NCBI GenBank assembly: GCA_000934455.1
Contig: KN882218.1
Location: 272,259 to 299,771, forward strand
Source of the DNA: Apostichopus parvimensis
Lineage: Eukaryota; Echinodermata; Holothuroidea; Aspidochirotida; Stichopodidae
Length of the DNA stretch: 27,513 nucleotides
Reading direction: 5' to 3'
Of this stretch, positions 22,155 to 27,513 are shown piece after piece. Numbering within the stretch: the stretch's first letter is position 1; each line of letters begins with the position of its first letter. The notes under the pieces were generated by a model. That model was not told the DNA's origin and made no database searches. It worked only from the letters and a program-made list of their open reading frames with translations. The position numbers and the translations under genes were made by a program.

Positions 22155-22173
22155 AATAGCTTGGACCTGCCCT
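22155..22173 (-). repeat. Right terminal inverted repeat
   Basis: AATAGCTTGGACCTGCCCT, the exact reverse complement of 20231-20249. The nearest motif copy in this arm is at 21979-21993. Confidence 0.85.
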
Positions 22174-25100
22174 CTACCTGATGATGAGAAAAAACAAAGT
22201 GCATTTGGTCATCAGTTATAATGTTATTATTCATGTAAATTGTCATCACCCAGTCTGCAAGTAGCAGCATTCTATCATGTAACATTGTCAAACACAGAAC
22301 ACAACTATTAAACATATGGTATGCTACTGTAGTTTCAAAAATAAAATACTCAGTTATAATTATAATAACAATGTAAAGAAACTAATGCAACTAGAATACA
22401 AATATATAGACTGTACAAGATGAGTTCAAGGTCTTATAATGCTTCCCACAGTGAATATACAGCTCACCTAATACCAAACTAATTGGAATATAAAGAACCA
22501 TTATTTTGAAATTGAAACAAGCATTGAATCTTCAATACAAACTTTAAGCAATACCACTAGAAATCCAGTCTGGTTTATATTCAATTGAGAAACAAGAGCT
22601 ATAACAAAGACACCCTGAAAAAATATGGAGCCTGAAGGAAACATGATGAAGGTTTCTGGTCACATAATTTAGGAACCGATGGTTCACTTTACTCATAGGC
22701 ATAGGAGGCAGGGGGGTTGGGGGCTGCAGCCCCCAAATTTTTTTTTTTTTAAATCGGACATTACTATCACTATTCTACACTAAACATTAAAATCTACCAG
22801 ACATCTTTGCAACATTATCATTACTGTTCTACACTGACCATTAATGTGATTACCATCATATGGAGGAAATATCAGCTAATGAAACATTCATTTTCCTTGT
22901 CAGCACAGCGTGAAAGCTTCCATCAAAAATTGGTAACTACAGGTGGAATAGGTGATCCCCTAATAGCTCGCTTCAGGATAATTCAAGTTAACCTAATGAA
23001 GAAAAAAGAAAATGATGTGAATGAAAATGAAGTCCTAATGATAGGATATATTGAGAATGTCAGTCAAAAATAGCTATGTGTATGTCTCTAGCTAACTACC
23101 CTGTATACATGGACATTCACAGAAAAAAAAAATCCAGAGGAAGGAAAGTACATTTCAGATTCCAATAACCAGGTAAGTGTAAAAACAATTAACCAGTAAC
23201 CCATCAAACGTGTACCGGATTGTCCGTTGTTTAGTAGAAGTGGCATATAAAGGTGTGGTGCAGTGATGAAAATGAGCTCCCAAAGGAGAGTCCAACCACA
23301 CAAACCCAACCATGCATGGTTTGGGCTTGACTGAGAAATTTGTGAGATTTCGCACCTTCTTTCCTATTGAGGACAGAATGTCTTTTGAATTCCACTCATC
23401 AGGAGATAATTGTATCTAATTTAGTGTGTCAGCTTTGGTGGATGGGTGTTTTTACATTATTTTTCTTCATTTAATGGCACCAGGCCCTGGAGACTGCATT
23501 GCCTACATTGGCCTAGTTACACTACTCTCTGGGGGTCTCTTTCCAGATTTTAGATCACCAAAGGTTTATAGAGTACTCTGTTCAGCTGGTCAACAGCTAT
23601 CCAATATGGTCAGTTCTTTCCACAAATTTGGCAGATGAAGACACTTGTAACCTCAAAATTTTGAGTTGAAATAGTTATGAGATAAGAAAGTCAAAATTGT
23701 GAAATTTGGGGACACCTATTTCTTTCCCTATGCCCCTATAAAGCCACCGTACTCAATTCGGTGAAGTTAGATCAATTTTGAGACCAATTAGATTCTTTAA
23801 AACCAACTGTAGTGACTGGCTCAGCAAGTGAAAATTCTGTATTGACAGCTGTATATATACTCAGATGAGTAGGAAGTACTTCCAATTGTGCTCTCTGTTT
23901 ATAGTGGCTGGACTTACAAGGGTACTGCAAAGCTCTCCAAATCTTCAGTATGTTCACATAGTTTTTGGAAACTGCTAGCAATTTAAAGCACATGAGGACA
24001 TGTCAGGAATAGAAATACTAAATCTGATTTTGCTATGTGGAATATATATCTGAGCCCTAGCCAGGTGCTTCAGAAGAGCCCTGTAACATCTCTGAGACTT
24101 CTTGTCCTCTTCTACTAAGTTTAAAGCACATAAATACATGTTAGAAAGAAAAATATAAATTCTATGAAGTATAAATCTAAGCCCTGATTGGAGTCCCTGG
24201 GGACTTCAGCTGAGGCATTTTCACTTTTCAGATATTTAATGTTCTCTGATAGTGATTTTGAAGCCCTAGTGTAGCCCATGGAGGGGGGGGGGTGGCAAGT
24301 GCTCACCACCCTAATGGATGCCAGTGCTTGTATATATCTTTCAACGCCCTCTAAATGTGTTTATTTTAAACAGTATTTAGCTCTCAAATATGCAAGGAAG
24401 ACATTTTATCATGACATGATATTGATAAAGAGTGGCAGGGGAATTTAAGTTCCTTAACCATGCTTGCTAGCCAGCAGTTTGGAAAATCAGTCACAACAAA
24501 CCAGATTTACTTCATTCTTACCATTCTTATGGAACTCTGTGTACATCAAGAAGTGTAGGATACCAAAAAAAGCTTGATAGGTTCATAGGTCCTGCTCTCC
24601 TCTATCCCCCACAGTCTGTGTCTTCATGTTCACTAGAGGGTTTCTTCCTACGGTTGAATTATTACATCGTGGAGCAGTTCGAACCTCAGTGACTTCAAAA
24701 TCAAAAGTGAAACACTATCATGAAATCAAATTAGTTGTTCAGAAATTTCAGACGACTTCAGAAACATAGGGATACTCACAACAAAGGAAAACCCATGGAA
24801 GCAGTTCCACTTTGATCCAATCATTGATCTTTTTTAATTTAGTGATTACACAGTATTACAGTGTTTGGTTTCTGAAGCTTTAGTGAAAGTTCTTAGGAAC
24901 TTTTGCATTCAGAAAGCAACGTGACACTACAGCAGTCTTTGTGGGCAAGCAACTTTACATGTTAGCTGTAAAAGACCCCTACATTTTTAGTAAGTGAATT
25001 ATGTAAAAGTATGTAAAAGTGATATTGAAGCTGAATATACGTCAATAGGAAATGAGCATTATCAACACAAACCCTGGAAATTATGGATATGTCCCAATAA

Positions 25101-25726
25101 TGGGTTGTCTTGGACCAGTAAGGGTGCTTTAAAGCACTGTAGTATTTTGAGAGGGGCACTACTGAGTATTTTGGGTGACACAAACTACAATAATGCTTGT
25201 ATATGATATGGAATATTGAATCTCAATCTCTGGAAAACCTTGCATTCCATTTGACCTTTACTCACTGGCAGGTTAGCACTTAAATCCACAATATCCCAGT
25301 AAAGGAAACAACTCCAGAGTACTTGAAGAGCAGGTTTTTATTACTAAACTTGACTAAAACCTTTCGGACAGTTGGGTGATCTCGCAAGTGTAGAACACTA
25401 CTGCAATATGATCAAAGTATTCTGAGGGAAGAAAACCTCCCAGGCTTCAACTTGTAAGCAACTAACACTGTAACAGGCTAGCATCACCATATTTCAGCAA
25501 TTCTTACATTGTGCTGAGCCTAGGTCACGCTTTATGCTGGCATTGAGCTAGTATTGAATATTGTAACTAAAACCATTGGATACTAGGCCTAAGTTAGGCT
25601 GCACTATTATTATATGACTAGAGAAGACCTAAGCCATAACTTCAACGTTATAATGTCCCTGTCCAAGCTGGTACAAAAGTTGTATGTACATAGCCTAACA
25701 TTACATGAAAGGAACAAAAGACATAC
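22174..25726. other. Non-coding stretch right of the foldback element
   Basis: No supported gene. Short frames at 22879-23073 (+), 23309-23088 (-), 23993-23772 (-) and 25183-24962 (-) lack motifs. There is a consensus donor-like CCAG|GTAAGT at 23169-23178 on the + strand, but every frame leading into it that I followed stops first. Simple-sequence items are T13 at 22738-22750 and G10 at 24283-24292. A perfect palindrome CTCAAAATTTTGAG lies at 23652-23665. Confidence 0.45.
22717..22736. repeat. 20-bp perfect palindrome followed by T13
   Basis: TTGGGGGCTGCAGCCCCCAA is self-complementary over 20 bp, preceded by GGAGGCAGGGGGG and followed by T13 at 22738-22750. It looks like the end of a dispersed repeat carrying G/C runs, as at 48-119. 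It resembles a bacterial intrinsic terminator in form, but the genome is eukaryotic. Confidence 0.6.
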
Positions 25727-25918
25727 GTGGGATTTCTTCTTTGACAATTGCAATATTCTAGGTCTGTTTCTTTCAGTATGTTCACCATCTTGAATGTATT
25801 GCAATATCTTCACATTTAGTAAGCCAGTACTTTTGCTTCGGGGAATCACACCAAACAAACAGAGAAGTACAACTGTCTGTTTCCCACCGGGCATGTATAA
25901 CGTACGCGTTACGTACAT
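25727..25918 (-). CDS. Candidate first coding exon of a secreted or membrane protein, minus strand
   Basis: An ATG at 25918-25916 opens 64 codons ending exactly at a GTATGT donor (25726-25721, CCCAC|GTATGT). The peptide starts MYVTRTLYMPGGKQ, followed by the hydrophobic run TVVLLCLFGVI at about 15-25, as in a signal peptide, then a basic polar stretch (DGEHTERNRPR, KKK). The open frame continues to codon 102 if unspliced. Exon end phase 0 fits the candidate at 20191-20134. A CpG-bearing segment with ACGTACGCGTTACGTAC lies around the ATG. I recognise no family. The model is weak and rests on signal-peptide form, splice site and phase. Confidence 0.25.
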
Positions 25919-25943
25919 TGACTTATATTGGCGCCAAAATGTC

Positions 25944-25974
25944 TGTTATAAATCTCAAACATCACCCGCGAAAA
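25944..25974 (+). repeat. 31-bp direct repeat, copy 1
   Basis: AAATCTCAAACATCACCCG is the core; the full 31-bp block matches 26311-26341 with two substitutions, at an offset of 367 bp. It lies just upstream of the candidate minus-strand first exon, so it could be a promoter element or the trace of a local duplication. Confidence 0.7.
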
Positions 25975-26310
25975 GCTACAAAACACCTGTAAATGAATAT
26001 CGATGACTCATGCTATTGAATACCTGTTCACATCTAGTATATATTGCTGACAATGAATGGTTTAGTGTATATTAGTGGAGTTGCAGAGTACGTATATTCG
26101 TAGGAGTTGTGTGTAATTACCATTGACTTGTTGAGTGGTTATTAAGATGGATTATTTAATGGAGAGGAACCGCTGTTAATAGCTAAAACAGTAATTATTG
26201 ATCAGTGAGATAATTTGACGGTATGGTATAGAGGCATAGGCTAGGGTGTGTACAAAGGTCAGGCCAAACTTAGGTAGGCTATAGGCTAGACTAGTAATAA
26301 AGTTAGGCTA

Positions 26311-26341
26311 TGTTAGAAATCTCAAACATCACCCGTGAAAA
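26311..26341 (+). repeat. 31-bp direct repeat, copy 2
   Basis: Second copy of the block at 25944-25974, with T for C in CCCGYGAAAA and G for T before AAATCTC. The sequence between the copies shows no other self-similarity that I could see. Confidence 0.7.
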
Positions 26342-27513
26342 AGTAGAATTACTACTTTTAGCGAAAAGACATGCTTAGCAATCTAACTCATAAATAATAA
26401 AAATCTTAGCCTAGTTGTTAACTGATTATCAGATAAGTCAATGTTAAAGCAAATCTAAACTATAAAGGAATTGAAAAAAATACAATCGAGACACTGAGTT
26501 CTCTTTAGGAATCTTAAATAAAGCGAAGAATGAAACCAGCGATTAACATTCTAGGTGTGCTGATGCCTATCCTTTACTTCGAAAACAATTACTTCATTCT
26601 AGCTATGAAAAGGTAACCATAGACAAACCGTAGAATCTTTGTTATCCCTTCAAAAATCTGAAAGCACAGAAAATTGTTCAACTCGATGTTAATCGTACAT
26701 AACATAGCCTTATAAGTTATGCATTAATACAAGTCAATCTATAACATTCCACAATTATAATTGTAATCACCTAACTTACTAAATCTACCAGGTCGGAAAT
26801 TTGAGCCAATTGTGTGAGAAACCTGCAGCTTTTTACCGAGCAGGCTGACTGAAATAATGTTATTAAATAATTGACTTTTAGTTGAATGACCTAACTCCTG
26901 CCAATATACCTGACACATTATGTGAAATATAGGTTTGTTAATGGGCCTAGAGCTTTGAGCCTCTATAATACAGGTTTCCAATTTAAGTTTAATGATAATA
27001 AAATGCAATAAATAGTTATTAAAAAGAAATCTTTCATCCATGTCTTCCCAGCAGCAACTAGATCGTGGTGTTCTACTCACAACTGGTTTTGTCTTAATTT
27101 TGCCCACTTAATTATAAAAACCGTAATTCATTTCTAAGCCAACAGACCTATGGCCACATGATATTTAAAAAGTTTATTTAAATTAAAAGTGCGCTACTTC
27201 TTTTACGCTGCTGCAACAATCAATAGCAGACGTTCTCCAGAGCCGTAGCTCTAACGTTAATTTTAAAAGGAGCCATCCTCTCATTAAACTTGTAATTATC
27301 TGATTTATCTCTCGTGTTTGTAAATCGATATTTGTCCGCTAACTGTTTACACCCTCTGAACTCCATAGTAACAGAATATATTACATTAAGATCCAATCAA
27401 CCCGATTAAACTTAAAAGTAATAATTAATTAATATAGCCTAATTAAAACCTCAAGGATATGAAGTGTTCCAGATAACAATATTATTTGTAAAAAAAATAT
27501 AAAAAGCGGATGG
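26342..27513. other. AT-rich non-coding right flank
   Basis: Nothing supported. A minus-strand frame at 27107-26739 begins with GTG, not ATG, and has no motif; a GTGAGT donor-like site lies 27 nt into it. The segment just left of it (26240-26310) has repeated AGGCTA words, a common simple-sequence trait of such genomes. It may be upstream or 5' flank of the minus-strand candidate gene. Confidence 0.4.

Larger units (their letters stand above)
20231..22173. mobile_element. Foldback-type, non-autonomous DNA element with CRE-like motif array
   Basis: AGGGCAGGTCCAAGCTATT at 20231-20249 recurs as its exact reverse complement at 22155-22173, so 19-bp perfect inverted repeats bound a 1.94-kb segment. 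Inside are eight copies of GTGACGTACGGGACA or one- to two-base variants: forward at 20256, 20428, 20625, 20641 and 21815; reverse at 21626, 21645 and 21979. The arms are homologous beyond the ends. In both, ACAGTGTGACGTACGGGAC is followed by GAATTCT, and in both a tandem motif pair follows a TAATTA. The middle, about 1 kb, has no transposase. Flanks show no exact target duplication; if the element starts at TAGGG, the 8-bp flanks match at 5 of 8 positions, as an old hAT insertion might. The superfamily remains open. Confidence 0.75.

Noticed and set aside
22717..22750. Bacterial intrinsic terminator
   Set aside because: The form fits, but splice signals, a NACHT exon and repeat content show a eukaryotic genome, and there is no gene upstream.
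22807..23073. 88-codon + strand ORF
   Set aside because: It starts with TTG. From the first ATG (22879) only 64 codons remain, with no motif and no splice support.
23107..23178. Short + strand exon ending in CCAG|GTAAGT
   Set aside because: The ATG at 23109 runs into a TAA just before the donor, and no other coding frame into it was convincing.
26739..27107. 122-codon minus-strand ORF
   Set aside because: The start codon is GTG and the peptide has no recognisable domain. AT-rich DNA gives such frames by chance.
1..27513. tRNA or rRNA genes
   Set aside because: GTTCGA-like strings at 10631, 10979 and 24679 have no matching arms or A-box. No rRNA-like conserved blocks were seen.

Overview
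The window is eukaryotic, from an invertebrate animal genome. It is AT-rich and gene-poor. It has one large NACHT NTPase exon with consensus splice sites, several minisatellites, a large tandem array with an assembly gap, and a transposon-like foldback element. The NACHT exon and the tandem repeats carrying TGACCTTTGACCT look like those of marine deuterostomes such as sea cucumbers, other echinoderms, hemichordates or amphioxus. A sea cucumber is my best guess, made from memory and not from a search.

Layout. Positions 1-2822 are non-coding apart from a weak candidate first exon (490-520, followed by GTAAGT) and a G7/C7 hairpin cluster at the left edge. Positions 2823-4342 are one long internal exon (+ strand) encoding an NLR-type NACHT ATPase with Walker A, Walker B and a sensor-1-like TTR. 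The reading frame is open from 2789 to 4381, but splice signals trim it at both ends. I recognise no Death-domain or leucine-rich-repeat exon. Positions 4343-12554 are non-coding and hold a 28-bp minisatellite (5517-5884, about 13 copies), a stem-loop at 8454-8503, E-box palindromes, and a four-copy repeat of about 145 bp (11052-11598) whose units carry ordered nuclear-receptor half-sites.

Positions 12555-18254 are a 30-bp minisatellite of about 150 visible units, interrupted by 870 N (14559-15428). About 30 units carry an 11-bp internal duplication, making them 41 bp. The unit has no stop in any forward frame, so many long ORFs appear here; all are artefacts. Inside the array are higher-order duplications of about 0.5 kb at offsets near 2.0 and 2.26 kb, and a homogenised right edge.

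Positions 18255-27513 are mostly non-coding. They hold a foldback element of about 1.94 kb (20231-22173) with 19-bp terminal inverted repeats and eight copies of GTGACGTACGGGACA or close variants. There is also a 20-bp perfect palindrome followed by T13, and a 31-bp direct repeat spaced 367 bp apart. Two weak minus-strand exon candidates (25918-25727 and 20191-20134) agree in phase and could be the 5' part of a secreted-protein gene whose first intron holds the foldback element.

The only gene I call with confidence is the NACHT/NLR exon. The most interesting structures are the foldback element with its CRE-like motif, the nuclear-receptor half-site repeat, and the 30/41-bp array.
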